NCBI RefSeq assembly: GCF_040869045.1
Contig: NC_090319.1
Span: forward strand, 264,570,897-264,634,896
DNA: 64,000 nt
Direction of reading: 5' to 3'
Source of the DNA: Eurosta solidaginis
Taxonomy: Eukaryota; Arthropoda; Insecta; Diptera; Tephritidae
Part shown: positions 1-13,184 of the stretch, in pieces
Numbering within the stretch: position 1 is the first letter of the stretch
How the letters are laid out: the number at the start of each line of letters is the position of its first letter
Translations under genes and position numbers: made by a program
Notes under the pieces: model-generated
The model's input: the letters and a program-made list of their open reading frames with translations, nothing else
What the model was told of the DNA's origin: nothing
Databases searched by the model: none

Positions 1-711
1 ATCTTCATGTGAAACGTCGTCAGTTGCAAAGAGACTTCACAGTAGATAATAATTATATATATATATATATTTTTTTTTTTTGTTATAACAAGAAGAGTTA
101 AGGAAGGTATCGGCAAAGATATGCTTTGAGACAAGAAACTCATTTGTCATGCAAACTAGAACTATTGACCAATACACACTATGGTTTAGTAACTAAATAT
201 GCAATATATACACACGTAAGTAGACTGTATGAGAAATCATTAAATATTTGTACGTAAATGTACATCTATGTTCCATTAATGCACCACAAGACAATTTGCA
301 TGCTGCTTGTCGTTTAGTTGTACCTATTAAATATAGATATAAATCTTTTTATAGTAATTTTCGATTTCCTTTTTAAATGACAACAAATGACTGAGAAATA
401 GAGACGGAATTGTCTCGATGTGTGTAAGCGGTGCTATCATCTTACGATAATTAATATAAAGAACAAAACTAGGCAGACACCATAAAACGTTTATTATCTT
501 ACTATTGGAAAAGGGGACGAAAAAGCAAAAATATTTCTAATTGCAGCCTACACACCTGCATATGTACTTATCCAAACCTAAATAGCCAGTGCGGTGGAAT
601 ATATGGCACACAGGTTAAATTTAGAGCGGGACTCGGGTGAATACCTCAATTGAATTGCAATCGGATGAACGGGTGTCACAATATCACATAGGTACATACC
701 CACATATCCAT

Positions 712-1360
712 ATTAGAATATGTTTGTACGATATGGGTATCAAATTAAAGGTATTAATGAGGGTTTTAAAAGGGAGTGTTGGTAGTTGTATAGGTGGTCA
801 CCTTTTCGAGATATCGGCATAAAGGTGGGCCAGGGGTGACTCTAGAATTTGTTTGTACGATATGGGTATCAAATAAAAGGTGTTAATGAGTATTTTAAAA
901 GGGAGTGATCCTTATTTCCATAGGTGGATGCCGTTTCGAGATATCGCCATAAAGGTGGACCAGGGGTGACCGTAGAATTTATTTGTACGATATGTGTATC
1001 AAATGAAAGGGGTTAATGAGCATTTTAAAAGGGAGTGGGCCTTAGTTCTATAGGTGCTCGACTTTTCGAGATATCGCCATAAAGGTGGACCAGGCGTGAC
1101 TAGAATATGTTTGTACGATATGGGTATCAAATGAAAGGTGTTAGTGAGTATTTTAAAAGGGCGTGGGGCTTAGTTCTATAGGTGCTCGACTTTTCGATAT
1201 ATCGTCATAAAGGTGGACCAGGGGTGACTCTAGAATGGGTTGGTATGATATGGGTATCAAATTAAAGGTATTAATGAGGCTTTTAAAAGGGAGTGGTGGT
1301 AGTTGTATATGTGAAGGCGTTTTCCAGATATCGACCAAAATGTGGACCAGGGTGACCCAG
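712..1360 (-). repeat. short array of the 128-130-bp minisatellite (copy 1)
   Basis: TTTCGAGATATCGGCAT-like anchors recur near 806, 936, 1066, 1194 and 1322, with TTTGTACGATATGGGTATCA between them. This is the same monomer as the large array at 57480-61470, in reverse orientation and more diverged. Confidence 0.9.
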
Positions 1361-2519
1361 AACATCATCTGTTGGATACCGCTAATTTATTTATATATAT
1401 AATACCACGAACAGTATTCCTGCCAAGATTTCAAGGGTTTTTTATTTCGCCCTGCAGAACTTTTTCATTTCATTCTACTTAATATGGTAGGTGTCACACC
1501 CATTTTACAAACGTTTTTTTCTAAAGTTATATTTTGCGTCAATAAACCAATCCAAATACCATGTTTCTTCCCTTTTTTCGTATTTGGTATAGAATTATGG
1601 CATTTTTTTCGTTTTTGGTAATTTTCGATATCGAAAAAGTGGGCGTGGTCATAGTCGGATTTCTTGCATTTTTTATACCAATACAAAGTGAGTTCAGATA
1701 AGTACGTGAACTGAGTTTAGTAAAGATATATCGATTTTTGCTCAAGTTATCGTATTAACGGCCGAGCGGAAGGACAGACAGTCGACTGTGTATAAAAACT
1801 GGGCGTGGCTTCAGCCGATTTCGCCCTTTTCACAGAAATAAGTTATTGTCCCAGAATCTAAGCCCCTACCAAATTTCACAAGGATTGGTAAATTTTTGTT
1901 CGACTTATGGCATTAAAAGTATCATAGACAAATTAAATGAAAAAGGGCGGAGCCACGCCCATTTTGAAATTTTATTTTATTTTTGCATTTTGTTGCACCA
2001 TATCATTAATGGAGTTGAATGTTGACATAATTTACTTATATACTGTAAAGATATTAAATTTTGTGTTAAAATTTGACTTAAAAAAAATTTTTTTTAAAAG
2101 TGGGCGTGGTCGTTCTCCGATTTTGCTAATTTTTATTAAGCATACATATAGTAACAGGAGTAACGTTCCTGCCAAATTTCATTATGATATCTTCAACGAC
2201 TGCCAAATTACAGCTTGCAAAAATTTTAAATTACCTTCTTTTAAAAGTGGGCGGTGCCACGCCCATTGTCCAAAATTTTACTACTTTTCTATTCAGCGTC
2301 ATCAGTTCAACTCACCTACCAAGTTTCATTGCTTTATCTGTCTTTGGTAATGAATTATCGCACTTTTTCGGTTTTTCGAAATTTTCGATATCGAAAAAGT
2401 GGGCGTGGTTATAGTCCGATATCTTTCATTTTAAATAGCGATCTGAGATGAGTGCTCAGGAACCTACATACCAAATTTCATCAAGATACCTCAAAATTTA
2501 CTCAAGTTATCGTGTTAAC

Positions 2520-2559
2520 GGACGGACGGACGGACGGACGGACGGACGGACGGACGGAC
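2520..2559 (+). repeat. (GACG)n microsatellite in DINE-like copy 1
   Basis: About ten perfect tetranucleotide units. The same place in copy 2 (26908-26922) holds a shorter CCGT tract on the opposite strand. Confidence 0.97.
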
Positions 2560-2969
2560 ATGGCTCAATCAAATTTTTTTTCGATCCTGATTATTTTGAT
2601 ATATGGAAGTCTATATCTATCTCGATTCCTTTATATATGTACAACCAACCGTTATCCAATCAAACTTAATATACTCTGTGAGCTCTGCTCAACTGAGTTT
2701 AAAAACGTTGTCTGCAATATGGTGTTAAAGGCACAAATTCTCGTATATTTTTTTAACAAATTTTTTCATGATTGATTTCTTTTGGTTTTTATATAAGAGC
2801 TATTTGACCCAAGTGGTTCGGTAAAAACAAAGTTTTGCTTTTTCCTCCTACGCCTTTCGCAACATTTTGTACCTTCTTCAGGGGGGTTAGGTGATTATTT
2901 TTTTCCATATCACAGTTAAAGTTGTTGTTCCATGGAAAGCTGGCTTGATTTTCCAACCAGCTCGTAGCT

Positions 2970-3330
2970 GACTTTTTCTAGTTAATTAAAAGTGAGTTTC
3001 CTTCCAGAATACCGGAAAATAGTCAACTTGCAGTTAGTTTAGTTTGGCAATTGATCGTTTGTTCTGCAGTGAATCAATATTAAAATGTACACTTCGAATC
3101 TCACTAAATGATCTTTGAAATTTGCAAAAATTATCTATATCTTGTGTGGGGCCGTTTCAAGAAAAAATGAGTTTTAAGTTTAATTGGAAATAGAAGAATT
3201 AGTATTATCACAAGTCAGATTTTGTTTTGGTAAACTAAAAGTGAGTTACCATCCGGTATCACTTGAAATAGTCAATTATTTCTAAACATGTTTTTAGCAA
3301 TTGATGGTGATTTTTTCCGCAGGGTATTAT
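2970..3330 (+). repeat. diverged direct duplication
   Basis: 2985-3065 (AAAAGTGAGTTTCCTTCCAG, ATACCGGAAAATAGTCAA, GGCAATTGATCG) is repeated at 3236-3310 (AAAAGTGAGTTACCATCCGG, ATCACTTGAAATAGTCAATT, AGCAATTGATGG). Both are followed by a TCTGCAG/CCGCAG piece. No element was recognised. Confidence 0.55.
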
Positions 3331-4564
3331 GCATGCAGACAATACTCAACTCATTTGGAGTCTCAACAAAATCGTGCCTGGTGGGATCGCTACATCAAAG
3401 AACCAGTTTTTCACAAACACCTAAACACTACATAAAAAAACGCGACATATTGTCAATAGGGCAAACTGACAAATGGAGCATACGATTACCGTTGTGCTCT
3501 GTGAATGGGCGGCATAAGGGAGATGTGCAGTGCACTTGTTACTATTAGCATTTTTTACATTTAACTTATTTAAGTAGGTAGTTTATATGTAAGTATTTAA
3601 TTAAAAATAAAAATCGTCAACAAGTTCGCAACAATGCATGCATGAAACTGGTAGACAGGTGGCGGCAGAAGAAAAGGAAAATAAACAAAATTTTAAAATA
3701 TGAGTTTAAACAATGCGTTTAAGTTTAGCGGAACCTAATAGTGTATACCCAGTATTGCTTTTTATAAGAGTAAATATGTTCATGCTTTTTTTAGGTATAA
3801 ACATCTTTGCGTACGATATATTAGAATTAAGAATGTAAGCGTAAGCTAAGTGTAAGCGTGGACGTAGTCTTTGGAAGTGAAATGCGTTATGGGAGTATAT
3901 AGAATGTTAGCGCAAGCCAATGTAATGCTAAATGCCATCACTTCACGAAAGGAAGGAAAAAGGTGAAGAAGATGCCGATGATTTATAGAAAAGTTATTTA
4001 TGGAAAATTTATTGATTTTTTACTAATTTTTTTTCGAAAGTTAGCGATATCCTATCTAAAAGTCATCGATTTTATATCTTCAAACTATCGATTTTCTGTC
4101 TTAAAGTTATCAGTTCGTTTACCTCAAGTTATAAAAATAAAACATTGACCGATAAAACTTCAATATAAATTCAATCACAAGCAAGCCGATAATATAACCA
4201 ACAAATGTCGGTATTGGTTGTTACCTATAAGATCTCGAGGAAGCTCTTTTCAAATAGTACGAAATTATTTATTTCTGTTAAAGTTACCTATGTTGTAGTT
4301 TAACTTCAAAAACAGTAGTTTTTTAGACGTACAAATGTACGTTTGTACATCAAACTTCATGAGTACTTGGTACTCAGGCCTTTTTAATTCATTAGTCGAT
4401 ATATTTCTCAGTCGCTTGCTCAGTTACAGCCGTGGTCACCAAATTTGAAACTGTGGTTTTGCTGGTAACGAAAAACCATCGTAGTGTTTAAGTCATTGAT
4501 AAATGAGCGACGAGGCATGACGTATGCAGACATATTTGAGTTTTAAAATTTTGTTAATACTGTC

Positions 4565-4618
4565 GAACAGTTTAGTCAATATGAGATCTTTATTGGCAGC
4601 TCAATTCAACCTTACCTA
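4565..4618 (+). repeat. probable LOA-type LINE 3' terminus remnant
   Basis: ATATGAGATCTTTATTGGCA then GCTCAATTCAACCTTACCTA resembles the 3' end seen in reverse at 26265-26310 (TATGAGGTCTTTATTGAGCG, CCAGTTCAACCTAACC). No coding remnant was recognised upstream. Confidence 0.4.
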
Positions 4619-6769
4619 ACTGACACACTTACATGCAGACTTGTATCTATCATTTGGCTTTTTTTTTATACCAAATATATTATGAACCGGTTATGCACTC
4701 ATATTCTGTACGCAGATACTACTGGGTAACAGAAATAGAACTTTGCTTCATACCATTGCATGTGCCTAGGTTTTTAGGTATATGAATGATCCATCTTGTA
4801 AGCTAAAAAAACATTTACTCGGTTTCCTTTCTTGTAGAGTATCCATTCACTTGTTCTTAAAATTACATTCTGTGTCACGTTGTTTTCTTTTAAATGCTAA
4901 AATCGCAATTTTGTATGTCTGTTCTTATATCATTTATTTATTTTTTTTTAATTATACTTTTTTCTTTCTTGAGTCGCTTTTTATACATCAGAGCGCCACA
5001 GTGATTGAGTGACAAATGACAAAACAAAAACCTGTCGTGGGTTGCGATATACATCACTGGTCAAATTGGGTTGAAAGCATTAAAACAAAATGCACATCCG
5101 TCACATATACAACTATCGGGGCAAAAAAAACGTTGTGAGTGGTGGGACTATTGCAGGGAATTTGAAACTGTAGTACTTTTGATTTTTATATGAAATGATT
5201 TTTGTATGTAAGCGCTTTTAGTTAGACTACTTAATCACTTTTGAGGCGCATTATGAAAGCAAATTTGATTGGGCTGAAGGATAGTGTTTTTAGCGATATA
5301 TAGCTGAAATGAGGCATACATTTTGATAGTACTGTTACGAATCTTAAGAGTTCTCGATTACTATTTGCCTTCTTAACGTTCGAATCACTGAACTGTCGAA
5401 TAAATAAACTCAAATCTTCAGTATATCAAAATGGTAGCACTACTATGATAGTAAAACTTCACAATTGAAATTACTCGCGCACTTCACTTGCAACGTTTTC
5501 CCAGGGTCTATACTTTTCACGACCAACCTTCTCGATTAAATGCTTTTTACCTCTTTCATCTGCTGTTTCTCATATTTGCAGTTTTTTTCTATGATTATGT
5601 GTGAGTAATGATGACATTACATGGCTTTGTTACTGTGTATATATGTTTGAGTCATGTCGTCTGCGCTCTTTGTTGTGGTGTACAGTGCGTGTGATGTCGT
5701 CTATGCTCTTAGCTGCTGTGTTCGTGCATGCGTAGCTATTTGTTGCCTCATCTGCTTATATTGCTGTTGTGCTTGTGCAGCATTTATATACTAGTAGCAT
5801 AGTGACGTGTCGAAACTAATAATATTCGTCGAAGACATTGTAAATTGTTATAAAATTCCACGCTACATCAAAAATGTTTACAAAGTAGCACAAGCACTTG
5901 CACTCTTGTGAAAAGTAGGAAAGTAGATGCATCACTATTAACACACATTTGTCAATATGCAATAGTTGACAGTTCATTAACTTTTTATAACTAAATGCGT
6001 ATGTTAGGCCTTATTTAACGTCTAGCTTTCACTTATCTATGAAAACGGAAAAACTTTGAAAAAAATATAAAAAAACCAAGAAATCGAGACAAAGAAAGCT
6101 AGAGTAATTAAGACATTTTTTTTTAATGGCCCCAATTTTTTTTCTTCGCAGTTGCGTTGTTACGCTGCAATTGCGCTGTGATTATGAGCTGAAGTGCATA
6201 GTATGTGCGTGCATAATATGCATTGTGAAAACAACAAAAACAGCACGTATCTTTACGCTTATTGTACATATGTATATAAATAATATATTCCACTAAGTTA
6301 AACTAATTTTAATTGTTGTAGGCTTTAAGCGAAAGCGCGTAATAAGTTATTCATATGGCATGGATTTTACAAAGCAAACTATTAATGTACATACAAACAT
6401 ACATAACTCGAAAAATTAATAACCAGAACTAATCTATACAACACAATTTTATAGTTTTGAATGTGTTATGATAACATTAGAACTAGAAAATAATTGAATT
6501 TAATTAACTAGTCAGCTAACTTTCGCTAAAACAACCTGATTAAGGTTACGTTTATGTTGCAGCTCCCCAATGCTAGATTTGAGTGGAGCTTAGAAAATTC
6601 TTAGCGTCAAGCCCAAGCAGCTATACCGAGAATCTATGCTGAGAACAAAGTTACAACAGGAATACCCTATTCGTTTCAGCTTCGTTCGTTCTATGAAACG
6701 AACTTCCAAATAGTTGTCACAAAACAATACACAAAAAAAAATGCCAAAATATTCGGATACAGTCATACA

Positions 6770-7850
6770 TAACCTTGAAATATACTTGAAAACAATATCG
6801 AAAAATTCAAGCTTTATTTCCTAAAAAAACAAAAATCGTGCTGAGATTATCCCAAAAAACATATCAAATTCATCTTCAAATAGAGTCGAAAACCTTCTTA
6901 GTAAAATCCCCAGATAATCTCGTAATTACCCCTAAAATAATTTCTAAATTATTTCGAAATTCTGTAAAATTATTCTGAGATAGACCCAAAACAGTCCTGA
7001 AATGATCTAAAAAAAATCCTGAAGTTATCAAAATATTAACCACACATCATATTTAAAACAGTTCCGAAACAAAGTCTCGAAAAAGTACCAAAATAGTCCC
7101 GAAATGATCAACAATGAATCCTACAAGTTGGGAAACGTTTCCGAAATAGTTCAGATAATAAAACCGAAATTATCCCGTTCGTAAATAGTGCCGAAAAAAT
7201 CCGATAAAAATCTGAAATTATCGTTACATAATCGCAAAATAGTTTTGAAATTAGGTGCACCTTGTACTCTCAATTCATTAAAAAAAAATTTTTTTAATTT
7301 GGATTTCGGTATTCCTGTCAGTTTTAAACCTGAAATAGTTCTAAAATTGGCAAAATATACTGGTATTATCGAAATATAGTCATTAGGTCGATCAAACATA
7401 GTCATATGTTCCTGATTATGATGTCAGACTGAAATCGAAATATCGACGAATTAAAAATTAAAATACAATTTTAAATATTGTATCCTTATTTAACTACGGC
7501 CTTTTAACACATATAAATTTTTACAATAAAAAATACTTTCAAAAATCATCAATAATAGGCCAAGCATTATCTTTAAAACAATTCCAAAACATTCCCGATA
7601 TAATCGCGAAATGATCCGAAACGGTCCCGAAAACAATACCAAAATAGCTCCGAATTTATATTGGAAATAATTCGACAACTGTTCAGAATACGTTCCGAAA
7701 TAGTTCAGCAAACTCTACCGAAATACAGCAGAGAAGAAAGATTTCGAAAACTACCTCGAATTGAAAGTGGCATAAAAGTGCGGTGCAAATCGGCAAAGCC
7801 TCTCAGGCAGAGCCATTACTCTGGCGAGTACTCTCAGAACACTTCGAAAA
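6770..7850 (+). repeat. degenerate CCGAAATAGTC/CCGAAATGATC array
   Basis: Short motifs such as CCGAAATAGT, CCGAAATGATC, CCGAAATTATC and CCGAAAACAATAC recur dozens of times, roughly every 11-35 bp, with strong divergence. This looks like an old short-unit tandem array. The ORFs on both strands here are by-products of the repeat. Confidence 0.7.
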
Positions 7851-9014
7851 ATTGAAATGATATTTCAGCTTTAACAAAGTTCTCAGGCAGCTTTAGAAAA
7901 AATCTTAATACCGTCAGTCAGTTGCAGTCAAAAAAATGTGGCCAGCGAATGTTGTCGCTAACAGTAAAGTAAAATTTTAAATAGACAAAAAACTGAAACA
8001 TATAAGCAACGAACAATGCTACAAAGAAATTAAAAGAAAGAAAATTAACAACAACCAAATAAATGTAACAAAAGTTAAAATTCCAAAGCTTAAACAAGAC
8101 AAAATCCAAAATGAAATTGAAACCGAAATAAACATAAAACCAATGCAACAAACGAATAGCAGACAACAATAAACAGCAACGGCAACAGACAATCGAATTT
8201 ACCTGAAAATTAAAAAAACACAAGTAGGTCCCAATATTTGTGTGTTTATAAAAAAAAAAACAAAAAACAATAAGAAACGACCAAAAATATATTGAATAAC
8301 TAAAGATTTTGCGGGGCAAAGAGTATGCGTTTCATTTCATTTGTATGCTATCATTGATTTTTAACAAATTTATTGTTTTTTTTTTTCTTTATTTTTGGCT
8401 TTTATTTCGTTAAGCTGGCGGCATCAAGTTAAGCTCTGAAACTGGTAAAACCGAAAATGCGCTTAAAATTGTTGACGAAACTAAATTTTTTTTTTTTCAT
8501 TTCTACAGGGGATCATCTGTTGATGAGCAGTTCATGAAACATGAAAATGTTGATGGAGAGCATGGCTGCTTGGTTGGTTGAAGATGGAATTGAAGGAAAA
8601 ATGTTTATAAAAATATGCGCTAACTTCGGTTGTGTATAAAGCGAATACAAAAATTCGAACAACAACAAAATTTAAAAACGAAAAATTTGTTTGAGTTGTT
8701 TGTTGAAATGGAATTTGTTTCGAATTTATTTCTATATATCGTTAGCTTAATGTGAAAATGTGCTAAGTCACTTTTTTTGAAAAATTGTATTTTAATGCAG
8801 TTTTAAAACTGAATTCAAAAAACATCGGTCACAGGAACAAAAATATTTTAATTTTTACGTGCTGTTTGCAATGATGTGTAAATGTGATTAGTCGTCAACT
8901 GTTCAAAAAAAAATTTGCTAAGTCAACCAGTCAATAATATCAATCTAAATTACTAGTCATTTTTTGTGCGCGCATTTTATTTACTTATTTAATTCATTCA
9001 GTCTAAAAGTATAT

Positions 9015-9375
9015 GCTTTGTTGTTGTTGTTGTATTAACGATAAAGACAGGCCCCGAAGGCTTTGGGTTGATGCTCCTTTGCCGCATATAGATCCGGTAC
9101 GTTCCGGTAACAAAACACTAATAAGGTACTAGTCCGACCATCTCGGGAACGATTTATATGACCACATTAAATCTTCTAGGCCATCCCATCCTCCCCACCC
9201 CTTAGTTCCATGAGGATCTTTGGGTCGCCAGAGCCTCCGCTGTCAATGAAACAGAATTCGCCATGGGTAGGTGAGGTTGGCATTGGGTTGGATAAGCTAT
9301 ATATTGCGCTGGGAAGCCCTTCAGAGGGTTGCCTACACAACCCCTTGAAATTGGATTCACCCAATTGAGGCATAT
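9015..9375 (+). repeat. interspersed repeat starting with (TTG)n
   Basis: It begins with TTGTTGTTGTTGTATTAACG and continues with GACAGGCCCCGAAGGC, CCGGTACGTTCCGGTAAC, CCATCTCGGGAACGATTTAT, TCCATGAGGATCTTTGGGTC and TATATTGCGCTGGGAAG. I recall this order from an abundant repeat of tephritid genomes. The class is unclear and the right end is truncated. The minus-strand ORF inside has no recognisable product. Confidence 0.55.
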
Positions 9376-9689
9376 CTTTGGTATTTGATAAATGTTTTGC
9401 GCTGACCATAATCTACTTCAATTCTTACATGTCGATAACGACATGCTTTGTTACAGACTAGTTAAAAATAGAAGACAATTCAAGCTTAAACTTATATAAG
9501 CTGTTATTAAAATTAATAACACTACTGAATCGATTTGCTAGATGTACAGTCCTAGTTATAGGTTAATTCATAGCATAATACGTTTTATGAGTTATTTAGA
9601 TAAATAATCTATTATGACGAAGATCACGCATTGGAATATATGGAATGAACAAATTAGATAAATCAGAGCTATTCGTGCTAACGTTTATT

Positions 9690-10240
9690 ACATTATAGGC
9701 AAGCATGCGTGAAATTCAAGTTGTTCCGTCATGCAGAGCCAGATGACCAAGCAATTTGCACCTGCTGGTATTTGATGGGAGGCCCTATGGCCAGTGAAGC
9801 ATACGTAAAGAAATATTTGTAAAAAAAATTTGAACTTTCTCAATTCTATAGGAGTTATATTCATAGAAAGGATTCCATATTATTGAGCAATATTCAAGAC
9901 GACTTCTGACCAAGGATATATAAAGTGCGTTCAACGTCATAGTTAAAGTCACTGGTGTTACGTATACTGAACCAAACCATTGCAACAAATTTTGAAACAA
10001 CGAAGTCAATGTGACTAGAAAAAGATAGTTTGGAGTAAAAAATTACACCCAAGTCTTTACTCTCTTAACAACACGATTAAAAGATTTAGCATTTAGTTTG
10101 TAGATAAAGTATGTGGCAGTTGTCTTTTTACAATAAGACACAACACAGCATTTGTTTGAATTTAAATATAAATTATTGTCTGCGCACCATCCGGCAAAAG
10201 AGTCTAGATCAGAACCGTTAGAAAGAGTTTGACAAATACA
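9690..10240 (-). pseudogene. Jockey-like LINE reverse transcriptase relic
   Basis: On the minus strand 10225-10020 reads DLDSFAGWCADNNLYLNSNK followed by CCVVSY, a typical end of the RT palm with the W...N.L.LN..KC pattern. After a frameshift, 9960-9800 reads LYISLVRSRLEYCSIIWNPF then RIEKVQ, the conserved thumb region of Jockey-clade LINEs. No RNase H follows, consistent with Jockey. The rest of the element is not recognisable. Confidence 0.78.
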
Positions 10241-10402
10241 TAAAATTTTTTATGAAATATATAGTGTTAGTGTTTTATTTCAATCATTAAAGGTGAAGAG
10301 TGATGGGAAAACATATTGAGTAAAAAGTGCTAAGTCAGGAGAAAAAATTTGTTATGAGCGCGGAAATTGTGCTAAGTCATAAAATAGCTGCTGGGTTGGC
10401 AT

Positions 10403-11228
10403 TAGTGCACGGACTTTTAAAAAGAGAATGTTGGTAGACGAAAAATTAAAATAAAGGGTAGAAGTTGGTAGATTTTTTTTTTCCAAGAAAAAAATAGCTA
10501 CAGTTTATATTTGTACAATTTTCTAGGGTTCATCAGAGATGTCGGCTTGGATGAGGTGTTGTGAAGCAGATGAGGGCACAATAGACCAATGGCGGCAGTG
10601 CGATCCTCAATTAATTATCTATCTATATTTGTACAAAACAATTCATATTTCATTGTAAAACAAATAAAGCACATGACACGGAAATAGCGCTTTAAAAAAG
10701 CATGTAAACAAAACAAAAAAATATTGTAAATTTGTATATACATAGCTTATGCCTATATGATACTTGCTTGCTGGATTTCGAGCTTGAAATACTGACGAAA
10801 ATTTACCGAAACGTCTAATTACAACAACATTTTTCCAAAATACCAAGAATACTGGCACAAAATAACCGACTTTGGTATTTGCTTAAACCTTTTTTTTATT
10901 TTTGTTTAAAATTATTCACAAAAAACTGGTGAAAATAGCGCAGGGAAATATTTGCGTGCTCATTTACCACATTTATTTCATAAACATATTTCTTGTTGAA
11001 TTCGTACACAAACTTTTCAAAATAAAAACCGAAATAAATGTAATCTTCGTTTGAAATAGCAATGGCAAAATTATTATACACCTAATGATCGCAGTATTTG
11101 GTTTCAAATCGAATATGTATATTGAAATGTTGGTAGATTTTTGGGCTTTGGTGGTAGAAGTGGTAGAAAATGAAAATAGGCTAAAAAGTTGGTAGATCTA
11201 CCAATAAAGTGGTAAAGTCCGTGCACTG
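10403..11228. mobile_element. non-autonomous hAT element with 8-bp TSD
   Basis: Begins TAGTGCACGGACTTTTA and ends TAAAGTCCGTGCACTG, inverted termini of about 15 bp. It is flanked by identical GTTGGCAT at 10395-10402 and 11229-11236. TTGGTAGA-type motifs recur near both ends (10430-10470, 11128-11195) as subterminal repeats. The 826-bp interior has only short unrecognisable ORFs. Confidence 0.88.
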
Positions 11229-11599
11229 GTTGGCATACATGATTTCTATTTATCTTTTTTAAAGCTTCTACACTCTAAGGCATTGTAAGTAAGGTATCCT
11301 CATTCACAGTTTTGAAAAAAGAAGGTTATTTCAAAAGTTATTCATTTTTTTCGTCTCCTGTAAAATTCGTAGAAGTTGACTTTGCACTTTTTCACATTAA
11401 GCTAACGATATTTTATAAAAACAAAAAAGCTGTTCTTTCTTTTCAAATATCAGTATCAAAATCACTGGTTATTAATTTCACAAAAAAAAAAATTTTTAAA
11501 AGGCCCACTTGCAGAACGCCAAGTTAACTTTTTAACTCAGAGTTAACCTTACTCATTAAACTCATACTGCAAGTGGGTCTAAATGTTTGAAACACTTAC

Positions 11600-11840
11600 T
11601 ATGCTAGGTTGGACTGGTTATTCATGAATATTCTGAACATAGTTGCTCCAAAACCAAATTCAATATATAAAATGAGTTTAAGCGTCAATGGGCCCTATAC
11701 ATAAATAACGCAGCAGGTAATGCTAAATCCAGGCGAGCTGTCCTCCTTCCAAACTTAGATGTAAGGAACTCTTTTAACAGCGCGAGATGGGCAAACGTGC
11801 TGCAAACGCGTCATCAGAAGCAATCTCATTGATCGCATCC
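11600..11840 (-). repeat. possible LOA-type LINE 3' remnant
   Basis: GCTAGGTTGGACTGGTTATT and a GCGCGAGATGGGC piece resemble, weakly and in order, the reverse complement of LOA 3' ends such as 26265-26500. The similarity is low and no protein frame is left. Confidence 0.3.
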
Positions 11841-12894
11841 CAAACTTTTGTTCAGAAAACCTAGTCAGAGCAAATGTTGTGTTTTATGGACTAGATCTGA
11901 AGTTACTGGTGCTCTGTATAATAGTCTGTGTGGCGGGCTGAGTTTGCTCATTGACGATTATCGGTGATGTCTCACGAAATTTACCGCTTCAAATATAGCG
12001 TCACGCTTTGTTTAGCATTCAGTTAATTAATTTTTGAGCATAATACATACATTTGGAATTCTCAGGCTGTTAAACAACTTTTTTTTCAAGTTTTTCAGCC
12101 AAAATTTATTAACTTTTTTTTTTCATTTATTAATATATTTTTTTTATGCTAATAACAATCTAAAAAATTAGATTATCCACAAATTAACAGTTAGAAATAA
12201 AACCAAAGAAATCATAAAAATAATAATAAACACTGAAAATACTTAGTTTTAATGACGTGGGTGTTGCTGTGAATTAATTAGCCAAATGTACAAAAAAAAA
12301 AAAAAAAATAACTTCCATTTTAGTAAATACAAAGGTCCGGCTCATTTTTGATGAACTTAGCACGGATGTTTGATAAACATCTTTTCATCAAAGCAAATGA
12401 GGGCACATACAACTAGTCATATTTGAGAAATTGAAATGTTGTACGTATATAAAAGATAGTCTAGCATTTTTATCATTTTTTTAACATCGCAAAACAGTTT
12501 TAGGGTAATCAAAAAAAAAACAAAAAAAAAAAAAATGTGAAAATGATTAAGTCATGCATTTTATATATTATTTTATGTGAACACAGTTTTAATGTTTTTA
12601 TGTAAATTTGCAAAGTAAAAATTAAAAAAAAAAATAAACAACAAAAAAAAAATTCTAATTAACAACCTGTTTGGTGCATATTATAAAATCACACCTCATG
12701 ACTTCAACTCAAAGGTCACTTAGGCAGGAAGGAACTACAAAAGAGTGACTTCAATAAAAGTTTATTAGTTTTATGTGAATGGTATTTGCGCGCGTTGTGA
12801 CTTAGAGCGTGAATAGATAGATTGAAACTTTTTTTTTTGGGTTCCAACGAAACTCAAATTTTCAAAGCATTCTGTAATTGTTTACTATGTTATT

Positions 12895-12975
12895 TTATTG
12901 AAATCGAATTAATGTTGCTGGGAGCCAGCTGGGGCCAAAGTGATGTTGTTGGGAGCCATACGGAGCAAAAAATAC
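12895..12975 (+). repeat. dispersed GGGAGCCA repeat, copy 1
   Basis: ATGTTGCTGGGAGCCAGCTG, GGCCAAAGTGATGTTGTTG and GGGAGCCATACGGAG resemble 44685-44960 and 49385-49440. The class is unknown. Confidence 0.5.
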
Positions 12976-13184
12976 CCCTTAATTATGTGCGCAATTCTGT
13001 TGTAAAGTCACGTCATTTGAGGTACATTTGCCATTTTTGAGTAAGGACAATCCGAAACTGTCAAAAAATGCTACTTTAGATCAAGATGCTCAAAAAATTT
13101 GGCTACCGAAATTATATGGCACCAATTTCACTAAAAAGTACAAAAACGGAATAACAGAAATAAAATTGGCACAAGCAAAATTTA

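Larger units (their letters stand above)
712..2704 (-). mobile_element. DINE-1/Helentron-like element, copy 1 (3' end missing)
   Basis: Read on the minus strand it starts ACTCAGTTGAGCAGAGCTCA then CAGAGTATATTAAG near 2704, continues through a (CCGT)n tract, the shared body with repeated ACCACGCCCACTTTTTCGAT pieces, and about five 128-130-bp tandem monomers (1360 down to 712). The 3' hairpin end is not present near 600-711, so that end is truncated. Orientation is opposite to the three other copies. The Helentron/DINE assignment comes from the 3' hairpin and subterminal inverted repeats seen in the sister copies. Confidence 0.8.

Noticed and set aside
1937..2775. Overlapping plus-strand ORFs of 65-137 aa
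   Set aside because: They lie within the DINE-like repeat (one across the GACG microsatellite) and recur only because the repeat does.
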